Positions 37,201-48,211 of a DNA stretch of 64,000 nucleotides are shown in pieces; the first letter of the stretch is position 1, and each line of letters begins with the position of its first letter. Position numbers and translations under genes: made by a program. The DNA is taken from NCBI RefSeq assembly GCF_000524195.1, contig NW_020170391.1:702273-766272 (forward strand). Reading direction: 5' to 3'. Under the pieces are notes generated by a model that did no database searches, was not told the DNA's origin, and worked only from the letters and a program-made list of their open reading frames with translations. This DNA is from Echinococcus granulosus (Eukaryota > Platyhelminthes > Cestoda > Cyclophyllidea > Taeniidae).

Positions 37201-40200
37201 GGAGAATACTGCTTTTATTCTTCTGTAGTGTTCCAATAAATACTTATTTCATCAAACATTTGCATTGACACTAAATAAACGTGTTGATTTCCTCACACTG
37301 ATACTATCAGAACACGAAAATTAAAACTATTAAATAGCTTCTCGGAGCATTTACAAAGGGAATGGCCAGTGCACATTGGGCAATCCTACTGCCTTTGCAG
37401 GAAACGCTAACAACTATGCCTAGTTATCTTTGCCCGCGCATTGTGCAATCCGTCAAGTCCTGTGAAAAGGCGTCGCCTAACACTCTAGGCGATACCGCAT
37501 CAAAAAATATACCTTGTGGCTTTTGGGCACAGATGCAGATGAAGAACTAGTTATCCATTGCTGTGGATGTGTGCCATGTAAGAAGGTAAAAAAGAACCAA
37601 GATGTCTGCAATTCCTTCTCACAATTATGAAAAAAGGGCCCAATAGGAATCGAAGCATTCTATGTATGCTTGCCTGATGGCTAGGTGAAAGTATGTGATA
37701 GCCAGTTTTCCTAATAGTGGTAGCGATTGGCCGATGTGCGAACTCTTTCACTTTCATTATAACTACTCTTGAGGGAAAGCATATAACCACGAAGCCAAAC
37801 GTACAGTTTGATGTTGAAATTACACAATAGTCCGGTTCGTTCTGCTTCGGTCTTTCTGTTTCTACTGACAAGTAAAACTGCAGTACTTGTTACCCGTGTC
37901 TATTTCAACTTGGTAAACATGAAACAAATTCATGCTCTTCCCGTGACATAAGTATCAATATTGTACCTTAAGATGCGAGCTAATTTTGGTATTTGAAAGT
38001 ACGTGTTGGAATTTGAATGCGAAGCAACATCTGAAGATGGCAACAGGAACAGCCCTTACACATGAACTTGGTGACAGCCGTTCTGACGTCATACGGCAAA
38101 GTAATAAGCGGGGAGCACAGAGGCAGGAGTTTTTAGATACGAAAAATTTTATCCCATAGCCTACTCAGTCTTGACTATATGGCAGTTGATTTAAAAATCA
38201 TTAAAATCAAGTTAACTTTCAATGCAAACCCCTAGCAAGTGTGGTTTATTGACGGTAGTTCTCAGCGGAGCCTGGATATTTCATCCAAGAAGTCAACCTT
38301 GAGGCTATTCCTCATTCCGGTGTCAATGAGTCACCTTAGCAAGATTTGTAAGAGTTTTTACTGCTCTGACAATTGAAGTGATTTGCCATATCCTGAAGGT
38401 GCTACAGTTTCAGATCTTTTCCTAATTTCTTTTAGATATTTTCACACGCACCGCATCACTATAAGTTTTATCTATGACAAACAACTCCGAACGAAGTAGC
38501 AGAATTGCTGCTCTAAAAGAAGGATAAAGCATCCTAACATGTATGCTACTTTCACGCAATTTTGGAAAAAAAGGTTGGAATTCTATTATTTGATCATTTA
38601 AATGTGCACAAGTTGATGATAAAGTGTCAATGCGTAATTTCATGCCATATTGAAATTTATGATCACACACTGCGATCCGTTTAAAGTCCAACTATTCTGC
38701 GATGACATTTTGCCCTCGTAGTAATCTTCGTAGTTTTCAATCGTAACGATATTTTAAATTAGTAAAACTGGGATATCAAATGGTTTCCTCAATGCAGAGC
38801 TTCCATTTTTATCCCTTTTTAAATGCATGCATGTAATTTACGCACTTATGTTCCATTTACGGTGTCAAGGCATAGGTTTATGGAATGTCAGTGAGCAAAA
38901 AATATAATGGCTGGAAAATGTTCTTTCAGAGGCTTAAACAATGTCCAGAACGTAGACAGAAGTGCAGTTCCACTATTTACGTTTCATAGCCCCTTCCTTA
39001 ACTCCTGCGTTAGCACTCACCCCACCGTGTATGTGTCAATCGATCTAACTAATCAGCCATTGTCAGGTTTATTTCTTGTAAACTTCAAAAATTACACGTT
39101 TGTAAGCCCTGTGATACACATGTATGTGCGTAAATGGTGATGTAGTTAAATTACGGTCGCTCGATACCATTACTCTGCTCACAGTTAAAACTGCTCCCAG
39201 AGGTAACTTCCCGATGCTCACTAAGTACGCAAAAAAGACCACTTTTTCAGACTTTTGAACCAGTTCAAGAATAAAAAGCAGCATTCCTTATAATTTACAA
39301 CAACTCGATTTGGGAAAGAAAAATCTTTGCTCTTTGTCAAAAAAAAATTTAGTTCGAAATCCCCCTATGCTTTGGTTTACGCTTCTTCAGTCGCGGATAG
39401 GCCGCCCAGACCACGCAAATAATCGCAAGGTGAGGAGATCCATGCTTACACATTAATGGCATCCGCCATTAAGATGGAGTATGTTGAAGAAATGAGAGAC
39501 TGTTTTGGTTTGGAATGGAAGCTCCTAGCACAAATGAATGAAACATTCGTTTGTCCATCCTTTTTCCAAAACATCGACTTCCGAAGTAGAGCGCGTCCAC
39601 ATCAAATCGATGGCACTAATTCTTAGCAAAATTCTCAAAAGCGTATAGTTCTAAAGTCATTCCACATAGAATTGAGTTGCGTGTAGTCTCCTGTTCCATC
39701 AAGAGAGATAAGTTAGACTTTAAATTACTCGATAACGGAACTGATGAGACTGGTTTTTTTGTGCTGACAGCTCATGATGCAACCTTAGTCGTTATCAATC
39801 CTTTAGTAAGGCGTCACTACTGCATCAGACAATAAGCGACGATCGACAAATATAAAAAATCAGTCTAAATTACCTTCTGTTATTTAAAACTTCTGTCAAA
39901 TTTTCATTTCGAAGAGAAAAACTTTAAAAATAAGTAGGATTTTTGACAAACATTACAGTCAGCCCCCCACAAAGTGTCTGAAATTAGGGTTTTGCATAGA
40001 TGAGAAATTTTCTACTTTAGTGGCACGTTGTATACGAATAGACATTCCTGCAGTTGGGGTTTTTGTGATTAACCGGGAGGGGAAGTGTCACCTCTTTACC
40101 AAGGGGAGTTGGTCCATCGTTCTGACTAGGCCCTAAGTTTTTCCAAAGACTATCCTCTGTGCACATACGTGATATCGCAATTACCCTGGTGACTTAGGTC

Positions 40201-41151
40201 CTACAACACTTACACTTGCCTTCTACATGCCTGCAAATCCAGTACCATGAAGCCTGGAGTTTTGGTATACATAAATCAGTCACAGACAATTTTCGAAGAT
40301 CAAATAAAAATGGTCACGACGAGGTGACTTAAACAGCACGATGAAAAACGATTTCCGATTATTCTCAGTGACCTGTGATGTTTCATGCAGTGACTACTTC
40401 ACTTCCATAAGTCAGATTTCTTTCAACGCTTCTGTGAGATGTAATAAATTTGTTGAGCTGTGTGTTGAATGGCACTACTTGACATTCAGTTAACAATGCT
40501 CATACGGCTATTTATCATTGCATAAGTCGCAAATATGTCAACTTTTATTACTCTTGCCTCGGTCCCACGATTGTACATATCCTTGGTATTATGTATTTCA
40601 TTCGATGTTACATCCACCAGAAGTTCATATAATTATGGAAATATAGGTACCGTTACAAAGGAGTTGATTAACCTCTTGTTCAAATGTACTCATTTAGTCC
40701 GCACTTTATTCAACCTACTATTATTTAATCAAAAGGTCTCATTTCACTTTGTTTAAATACTAACATAGTAGCGTAAGTGAAACCGGAACATTCACACAAG
40801 AAAAAATGCATAAAACTTTACTTGGTATGAAATTGTATTTCACGGCATTACTTTAATTTTCCATCTCAGGACAAAGGGAAACTTTTATGCCCTTAATATG
40901 GTTTACTAAGCATTAGCAGTTATATAACGACTTACCATATTGTCCTTATTTGTTTTGGCCTGTAAAGTATTGAGGCAATCCCTGAGACACTCTACTTTGC
41001 AAACCGCCTTTGCCAACTCTTGACTCTCGGGCGTTGGTTGAGCGATCAAAAACTCCCTCAGCACGTCGCGATGTGGCCGCACTTCATTGAGTTTACACTC
41101 GGAGAGGCTGAACAGCAAGCAGAATCCGAATAGTGGAAAGAAAGATGTCAT
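22293..41151 (-). CDS. ANOS1: Anosmin-1 homologue (secreted; Cys box, WAP, four FN3 domains), 14 exons
   Basis: Minus-strand exons: 41151-40936, 33667-33575, 32180-32124, 30403-30178, 29262-29069, 28876-28610, 28082-27996, 26539-26483, 26158-26014, 25856-25632, 24905-24489, 24233-24116, 23089-22987 and 22536-22293. All phases agree and give 816 residues before the unresolved last exon (human: 680). Residues 1-19 are a signal peptide. Next come C-X3-C pairs of the cysteine-rich box (CERAC, CAKGC, CHIGC), a WAP domain (about 143-192), then FN3 domains. EPVIYVLQVRTYFGPEF matches human FN3-1, and WYQYRIAAVNRFGSRGF, VQAISSWG and LQPNSVYVFKIQL match later strands. Anosmin-1 is an extracellular matrix protein acting in neuron migration and FGF signalling. 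FN3-4 has an insert of about 35 residues before its last strand. Two donors, GTGCTC and GTCCTT, are unusual. Exon 2 is the least certain. Confidence 0.9.
29660..29960. repeat. GC-rich non-coding island inside an anosmin-1 intron, possible repeat copy
   Basis: About 300 bases much richer in G and C than the flanking intron, with no frame that continues the gene and no splice sites. Composition alone suggests an inserted element or its remains; I saw no clear terminal repeats or target-site duplication. Confidence 0.3.
30178..30403 (-). CDS. ANOS1: Anosmin-1 exon 4, WAP domain with six of eight cysteines
   Basis: This 226-base exon begins after a GGAACTTCAG acceptor and ends at GTGAGA in phase 1. 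It encodes the last C-X3-C pair (ACHIGC) and a WAP (four-disulfide core) domain running from GDCP to CCSRICMVP. The hallmark spacing C-X5-C-X4-CC (CILDLDCPGNKKCC) is kept. Compared with the family pattern, the second and seventh cysteines are absent; these two are partners in a disulfide. Confidence 0.85.
33260..33520. repeat. GC-rich non-coding island near anosmin-1 exon 2, possible repeat copy
   Basis: A second GC-rich, purine-rich block (many GGGAG and GAGGAG runs) lies within the intron after exon 2. It has no useful reading frame. It might be a retroelement remnant; copy number elsewhere in the genome would decide. Confidence 0.25.
33668..40935 (-). other. First intron of anosmin-1 (7.3 kb)
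   Basis: AT-rich intron between the signal-peptide exon and the next cysteine-box exon. Frames of 60-120 codons occur on both strands without domains or good splice sites. A short GC-rich patch at about 39380-39440 is open in all three minus-strand frames, so it gives no clear coding call. An extra small anosmin exon could be hidden here. Confidence 0.5.
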
Positions 41152-41460
41152 CGCGGTTGCAAAGTTATCGTAGAAGAAATGCCCCTTTGTTTTACATAGA
41201 CATGAAGTGAACGTGTATCGAGTTATGCTTATGCTAGTTGAATCGGCTCGACCACGTTCACGTGGGAGGCAGGAGCATGCCCATTGGTTCATGCAGGCCA
41301 AGATGCTATTGGACTATGGGGGCCAATCAGTGAGGAGTATGTCTGCGGCCCACCTCTTGGGCCATTGTCGTGTCTTAGGAAAAAAATGCCGCTCTGCAGT
41401 CTGTTTCTCCTCTGGCTCCGACTTGTTTGAGGGAAGTATGCTCATGAAACTTCTTTGGTA
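41152..41460 (-). promoter_or_regulatory. Likely 5' region and promoter of anosmin-1
   Basis: The sequence directly upstream of the anosmin-1 ATG is GC-richer than average for about 300 bases and lacks an in-frame signal-peptide start of its own. It probably holds the 5' UTR and promoter. I could not identify a TATA box or defined factor sites. Confidence 0.35.
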
Positions 41461-42420
41461 AAGACCTAAAGTACAATTTGCAGGGCGATTTATACGGAAA
41501 TGATAAATAACATAAAATAGAGTAAACTACACTTCCCCTAACTACAGTCAACCTGATATTTGTTGTTAAAACTACTGCTTTCAGCAAATCCCGGGTATCT
41601 ACGATGATCGCAATACCCAAATTACACGTGTTAATATCTAATAGTACTAGGGTTCGAAAGACACAAACACGGTTAGCATGACCAGAATCCATGCAACCTG
41701 TAAGGAGAAAGTTGCTTGCGTGATATCTTGTTCGAAAAGACCCAACTTGTGCATACCACAGGCGCAAGATTAATATGTGAAAATCGGATTGTTGCTTCAT
41801 TTGTTAGAAAACACTTCGGTCGATTAAACAAAACTGCAAATCTTGCCAGCTCCAGGTCAAGAGGAGTCACTCTTTCGAAGTTTTCATATTCTTTTTAGTA
41901 AAACTGAATGGTCCAACTGAAAGATTTTGTTTAAATAAGCTGGCAGAAGTAGCCAAGCATCATTATCGCTATTCACTTAAACTTCATTCTCAGTCTTTGA
42001 TGGAACTTGAGTCTGTTAAATGCAATGCTTCGAAGTTCATACCTTACCGGTCTTTTATAATTAACCTAATTCGTTCCTAAAAGTGAGTAGATAAAAGTTC
42101 TTTTAGGTGAAAGTCATGGATGTACTAAGGTTTAGCTACAATGAGTAAGAGGCTGGAATTGGATTTATCTGTGTAGAATAAACAGAAGGACAAATTTAAT
42201 GCCTTAATTCTTCAGCTGTCGTGTCTCGTTCGTTTAGTAGTGCAATACGACCTGCAACATTAAGCATCACATTTGTTGAAAGTCATTTCGTTCACTTGCT
42301 ATGAAATGCAATTTAGCCAGACCTTAGGGTAGATCACCTCATTGCTAAAAAGTGATTGCCTCGCAGCTAACTTTTTTGTTTCAATCCCTTTGCGAAATGT
42401 CGTTCTTTTATTTCCCGCAG

Positions 42421-42548
42421 CAAAACCTTATTGGACGGGGAGAAGACGTAGTTACTATTCCCCCTTTGAACTGCCGAAGGAGGAAAAGGCTGCTAGGAAA
42501 ACGGCAAGTTTCATTCAAACTGTCTGTCCTAAATTTCTAACAGGCAGG
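42421..42548 (+). CDS. Candidate internal exon, plus strand, unrecognised protein
   Basis: The segment follows a strong TTTTATTTCCCGCAG acceptor and ends at GTAAAG. Read in phase 1 it gives 42 residues including KPYWTGRRRSYYSPFELPKE and FIQTVCPKFLTGR. A second frame is also open nearly to the donor, ending in a stop. The splice sites and composition support an exon, but I do not recognise the protein and found no certain neighbours. The plus-strand exons near 47656 and 48032 could belong to the same gene. Confidence 0.4.
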
Positions 42549-44756
42549 GTAAAGTGGTTACCTTCTATCGAAATAGTTTAGATTTAAGCGAATCTGATTG
42601 ACTTACACCATTAAGTATTCTAGGAATTTTGACCTTTAGTGGAATGAAATCCATCACTGCATAAAATAGTGCGTGCAGTGTAATCCTTCAAAAACAACGG
42701 TAAATTTTAACGTCAATAAGCGTTTGAAATGTCTTGCTTAGAAACATGCATTTCACTATCATGTTTCCCGCCTTATTTGCTTACCTTGGTGACATTTTTA
42801 ATTTGAGGTGATCACTTTCAATGCACAGAACCCAGTGCAAATCTTTTGAGAAAAAAAGGAGGACAAGAGTTTGCTATGCTTTACTGAAATGCCCTTCTAT
42901 ATATCTTCTCTACTCAGGATAAATATTTGTTTTTGCGTGCTAAAAATTAGCTAAGGTCACACGGAAAGATTGTGTCAACTGTCATGGTATCCTGCATAGA
43001 CAGGTCCTGTCAGCGGGTTTAAATATCAACGCGGAATATTATTATGAGTGCTAGTCGTTAACCCAAGGCTACTTTTAAAGCAGTCCAATTTCCAGTGTAT
43101 TTTTTTCGTGGAAGGAATGAATCGAGTTTATGGTATTTCTGTGTATTCGGTCTTGACCTGAATCTAAGAGGGGTTCTGAGACGTTCTGATGTCTTTTTGA
43201 ATCGGCTAATGTCACAAAGACAAATGCACTATGATTTCTGCATCCATAATACGCAAATATTTCCAAGTCATCTTCTTAAAACCATTCAACAAAGATAGAT
43301 ACACGCAGTCATGGAAATTAATTATGAAATGAAGTGATTAACCTTTTTGAATTATTTTCTCCACCTAGACTTAGAGGAATCTTAAAGCTTTAGGGATAAT
43401 GCCTTAATTATTTGATAGTAAAATGGACAATTTGCGCATCTTTAAAAGATTACAAGGTTTACTTGTTTTTCCCTAATAACCTTTTTGAGAGTTTGGCGGC
43501 ACCTTCCTGCAATAACGTTGGCATTGATACCTCGCCTACATACTTATCGTGTAAAAGTGGATTTTGTGAAGCATTTTTTAATCTCCTTTATAGTTTGAGA
43601 AATTTAGTGGGTATTATAATGCACTGCCGCTCCCAACGGTTTTATAGGGATGAATCACAAACAGACACTTCATAATTAATTGCACCATTGCTTACGTGGC
43701 CACACCATTTAGGTCATTCTAAAGATGGACACACCATGGCATGAGGCGGCCTTGAGTGCGAACCAGATTCTGGATAGGGGAGAGCCTTATGGACACGATG
43801 TAATATTCATTCACCCACCTACACCGATTGGTTTGGGGAAAGGTGAAATGGATTCACTCATCTTTAAGGCAACACCGGTTTTAACGCCCAAGTGATTACT
43901 TAGGCTTTTTACAGTTTTAAGTGCCGAAAGTAGCATGTACCCTCTGGACACAGGGGAAACGTAGAACAATCCTTTGAAGTTTGATTAATAATGGCAAGGA
44001 GAAGAAGCTTTTGGTCAAATGCTGAATAATCTTGTCAAGCTGGACCGTATTTTTATCTGCAGTTTAGAAGGATCTTCCTTCTTTTCCACTGTTTCCGAAT
44101 GCAGGGTACCATAAATCGTCCATGATCGACAACAAATCATAGATTTCTCCATGTACCTTGATTGAAACTTTTGGCGAGAATCTCCATATTTAGTAGCCCT
44201 ACGATTTAGTTTTAAATGCAGAACGAACATAATGGAAGGGAATGGCGAATGTATACCAATATTACATCTGTTACCTTCGTTTTGGTAACAAGGTAATTGT
44301 TTAAGATGAACATTCGTCGAAGTTACATCCATCAGATATTGGAGTATAGCTTCTTCTGTTCTTTCTACCATCCTAATAAGCATTTCCCTTAATAATTTCT
44401 CAAAGCCTTAGTACTAGAAAAAGCTGAAAACATTTACCTTATGGTACAGAAACGACTAATTTTCGGTAATAATGGAATTATTATTTAGCATGCTAGGATT
44501 ACCAATGTCATTACAATGGTACATCTTCGCAATTAACTGAATGTTGTTGCTCTAAAAAATGTGACAAGCAAACAATTTGGAAGAAAGTACTATACGGTAA
44601 GTAGATTAATTTTAGCTAAAAAAGCAATTACGATAGAGATCGTAAGCGTTGCACATAGGGACATTTCTCCCATCCCAACCATGAAAAACAAACTGAATTT
44701 AATGATAAACAAGGAGTTAATGGCGTGAAAAATAAATAACTGCCACTCCCCGTGCA
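42549..44756. other. AT-rich stretch without a supported gene
   Basis: Frames of 60-120 codons are present on both strands (for example 43095-43298 plus and 44015-44383 minus) but none has a domain or convincing splice sites. A GC-richer block at 43690-43870 also has no clear frame. Confidence 0.45.
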
Positions 44757-44894
44757 TCATTTGGCAAATGTGTTTTGAACATAACCATAGCTGTGGATAG
44801 TCTCGTATGGTGCGCCATCGCTTCCCAGGATTTCAGAGATGTCAATTAGGCTGACGTATTCAAAGGTTTCTGGGGCGCCCTTTGAAAAGTATAG
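44757..44894 (-). CDS. Candidate terminal exon of an unrecognised minus-strand gene
   Basis: After a TTAAGTCAG acceptor, the minus strand reads 45 residues (LYFSKGAPETFEYVSLIDIS, then EILGSDGAPYETIHSYGYV and QNTFAK) to a TGA. The mix of acidic, aromatic and aliphatic residues looks like a folded protein's C-terminus. The plus strand is also open here but has a less natural composition. A minus-strand frame just upstream (45175-44963, containing NISLFDYVISFPMMTAYNY) might be the preceding exon, though no donor in the matching phase was found. Family unknown. Confidence 0.4.
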   Translation of the reverse strand, partial: LYFSKGAPETFEYVSLIDISEILGSDGAPYETIHSYGYVQNTFAK

Positions 44895-45179
44895 CTGACT
44901 TAATCCCATGGTTATATTTTTCTAAAGGTCAGATTGCTTGCCTACTTCTGGTCAACAATGCATTAAAAAACTTTCTGCTTTTGTCTTATAGGTGACTTGG
45001 TTTCCTCTCTCAAAGAGAATTTACGACCAAATCGCGTGTAAATGCCACGGTAATTATAGGCTGTCATCATGGGGAAACTTATAACATAGTCAAATAACGA
45101 GATGTTGGAAGCGCGCAAGCCAAAATTGCAAAAGAATACCCGAAATGGAAGCAGTATTAACTGAAACTGGAACATGCTT

Positions 45180-47655
45180 TTAATCTCACCGGAACTGTCT
45201 GAGGAACTAAAAACGTGCTTGCTTTAGCAATATTCCTTATGGAATTATTTGAGTCTATAGCAATCGTGTCAAATGAAGAGAATTACAGCCAGTTATGAAT
45301 ATTTGCAGGATAATTAGAACAAAGCAACTTACACTTTTAGCTTAAAGCAACCACAAATGTTGTCACAGGTGGTGGATTTCAATGAGAGGCGAATGAGCAA
45401 GTGCGTATCTGTACAATTTGGAATTTGGACTTGTTATTGTTAAACCTTGTAAAATGAAATTATTCATCGCAACGAAGTTCGTAAATTTGATTAAGGACTT
45501 GCCGAAACACAAATAACAAATTCAAACACCTTCAACCGCCCAAATAAACAGTAAACCTAAATAATTTACTAAAGTATTGAGAAAAAATGAATTATAAGTA
45601 AATTAGGACGGCATGACATTTCTAAATGCTACTGACCTTTAGAAGCATTCAACTCAATTTCCATAAACTCATTGGAATTCGGCCTAGCTCTAAAATTCAA
45701 TCCGCATGGTAGGGAAAGTGGTGCGATGTTGGAATCCTTTGCCAGAAATCGACAGCTTATTACCAGCCGTTAATCCATTTGTGGCAAGATTTTAGCTGAC
45801 TTCCTCATGATATCTCCTCCCAACTTTTACTGTAATAAAAATTAGGTCAAAGTAAGTTAGCCTTGAAATAAAATTCAGGTCTTCACATTCACCACTAAAA
45901 CTTGGGGTCCAGGTTTCAACCAAACAAAGGATGAAATTATTGATCGTTGTGTCTACTTATAAATGACATTTTTTAGCATAGATGCAGTGTAAGAGTTCAG
46001 GTGTGGCACGGAATCAATGAGAACGAAGATAAAGGTAAACGCCAGATGTTTATGTCGTAGCTTTGAGCATGGCCCACCCAGAGATTTAAGCTTCGTGTGC
46101 CTGCGATTTTTCGAAGTGCTGATGCAGGAAATACTCAGTAGTAAAAGTAAGTAGCAATTCAAAGCATAGATTAAGCACTGTAGTAATCTCGAATTCAAAC
46201 TAGACACCACCCATCTTCTCCACTTCAAACACTAACGCCCAACTCTTACAAGCAATTTTAATACTTTACTTGGCAGTTTAACTCCCGGTTTTAGCAGCTG
46301 GACGCTTAGGGGCACCGTCATTTTACCTTGCCGATGTATCTGATCTCTAGGCCAATTTCATTAGCCTCGGCCCTACTGTTCGTCGACAATACATGTTTCA
46401 CCCCAGTGTCATGTCTTCCTTTGGCTTTAGGGAAATCTCGGAGTGCTTTATAACCATAAAAATGAACCCCCATCAAAAAGGCTGATATCTTTTATGTACT
46501 ATTTTTTAAGCAATTAGTTTTATTGTCAGTATGATAAGGCTGATAGTTGGTGACGTAGAGGAGTTGGAAATAATTGGCAAGACTAGAAAATAAGTTTATG
46601 GTGGTGTATACCAACTGTGGTAGTTGCGTTCCACAGTATAGAACGCTATACCATACTTCATCAGGTATTACGTAATGTTTAGTTTCTTTCTTTGAATTAA
46701 TACGACATTATTTGATGTATTTAATTGTTTACAGTAACAGCCCAGGAAACAACATTAGTTCCTTGGATCGCAGGCTTCCACTCTTGCCTAATAACGCCCA
46801 CCCAATAGAGATATCAATTGGATGCGATCAAACGACATTACACCTTCATTTCCTCCAGATGAAGAAGCCTATAAATTGGCAGTTGTATGCAATCAGGCAT
46901 TTAAAAACTAAAAAAATCTAAAAAACAAAACAATTTTACAACGCTTTTTATGGGTTATCGCTTCCTGGGGCCTAAGGACTCTCGCTTTGTCTCCACCGTT
47001 AGGATGTAGATTATAGCGAAAGAGGTCAAGATTTTCTAACTTGGTTAAAACACATATTAAAAGTTTCGGCATATGAAATAGGTTCAACAAAAGCAGGCAT
47101 TATAAAATATTTTCGTTAAAATACACATTTTATGCTCACCTTTTAGCTGGTTTGAAAATAGTGTCACCGAATTTAATGCATTTTAACTGATGCTTTTAAA
47201 AGGAATCTCAAATCTTACCTTGAAAAATCCATCCCGAAATCAGCCAGTTCTACTTAAGTTTATTCCATAATACTCCAGAAAGGTGGTTTCGGCGGCGTAT
47301 CGTCAGCATGTGAGGAATAAACGGACGAAGTTATGGCTCGGTTTCCACTGAAACCAAATCAGCATCGACTGATGTACTGTTCAACTTTGTAAAACCGTCA
47401 TCAACAAGGGTATTTTATAGAACCCCTTTCTTTCAAGGAGCAGAACTTACCCAAAAATGCAGATTAAACATACACTTTATTCAATGAAAAATATCTCTCT
47501 AACGCCTTGTAAAGGTTTCCAGAAGTGTGATTCTATTGCTCCATCGCTAAGTTCCCACATTATATAAATGAGAAGTTATTTTGAATTATTTAGTGTGAGT
47601 TTGTTCTCACCATCAAAAACACCATAACGAATTTTTTTATTTTAATTTGTGACAG
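45180..47655. other. AT-rich stretch without a supported gene
   Basis: A minus-strand frame at 46228-45953 begins with a hydrophobic, signal-like stretch, but it shares no recognisable domain and its splice context is unclear. Nothing else in the stretch stands out. Confidence 0.4.
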
Positions 47656-47684
47656 TCACTGAGGGAATCACTGCCGATTTAATG
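47656..47684 (+). CDS. Candidate 29-nt micro-exon, plus strand
   Basis: A long T-rich tract ending GTGACAG precedes TEGITADLM in phase 1, followed by a GTATGT donor in phase 0. The next plus-strand exon at 48032 also starts in phase 0, so the two can join. It overlaps a minus-strand candidate by six bases. Confidence 0.3.
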
Positions 47685-47825
47685 GTATGTATCTTTGAAA
47701 TAGAACAGCTGCTTCCAAGTGCCAAAATAAGCCGAATCACTATCACACCCTGTCTGGCAATCTGAGCCAGAAATTCGCCTGTATGTGGCCGATTTTTCCA
47801 TTCCAAGCAGAGCATATCTGCCATG
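47679..47825 (-). CDS. Candidate terminal exon, minus strand, competing with the plus-strand micro-exon
   Basis: The minus strand reads 48 residues (HGRYALLGMEKSATYRRISG through YFGTWKQLFYFKDTYH) to a TAA after an AG at 47827-47826. The composition is protein-like, but the pyrimidine tract is poor. No family recognised. It and the plus-strand micro-exon are unlikely both to be real. Confidence 0.3.
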   Translation of the reverse strand, partial: HGRYALLGMEKSATYRRISGSDCQTGCDSDSAYFGTWKQLFYFKDTYH

Positions 47826-48031
47826 CTCATAAGAATTTCACATTCTTACACGAAACTTAAGGGCCTAGGTCTGTAACGGAACAAATCAGAAGTACTAGTT
47901 CTGAATTTCACTTATTAGAAAATAGTTACTGAAAGGTACTTGGATCAAACAGTCGACCATTATATTTATTTTATGAAAACGTAATTACATTGGTTGAAAA
48001 TTCAAAGGAAAATTTTAGTTTATTTTAACAG

Positions 48032-48211
48032 GGACTGGTCATTTGTTCTGTTGGTGGTGCTCAAAAGACTTCCTCGAACCGAATGCAGCCTACCACTAAA
48101 GACTTTGTCCAAATGCCACTAAAAGTGAAAGCGCCTTGTTGCGTGCTACTTTTCAGACAAGAAAACGAGGGCGCAGCCATTCAACAGAGATACTCTGGGC
48201 TCGAGCTTTAG
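48032..48211 (+). CDS. Candidate terminal exon, plus strand, unrecognised protein
   Basis: A strong acceptor (TTTATTTTAACAG) opens a phase-0 frame of 59 residues beginning GLVICSVGGAQKTSSNRMQP, passing through VKAPCCVLLFRQENEGAA and ending in a TAG. It is GC-richer than the surroundings. The minus strand is also open over part of it, but without splice signals. It could be the last exon of a plus-strand gene that includes 47656-47684 and perhaps 42421-42548. Confidence 0.4.
   Translation, partial: GLVICSVGGAQKTSSNRMQPTTKDFVQMPLKVKAPCCVLLFRQENEGAAIQQRYSGLEL

Noticed and set aside
41207..41461. Plus-strand 84-codon frame divergent from anosmin-1
   Set aside because: It lies in the presumed anosmin-1 promoter region, has no domain and no downstream exon.
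44015..44383. Minus-strand 122-codon frame
   Set aside because: No recognisable domain or splice context, AT-rich; treated as chance.
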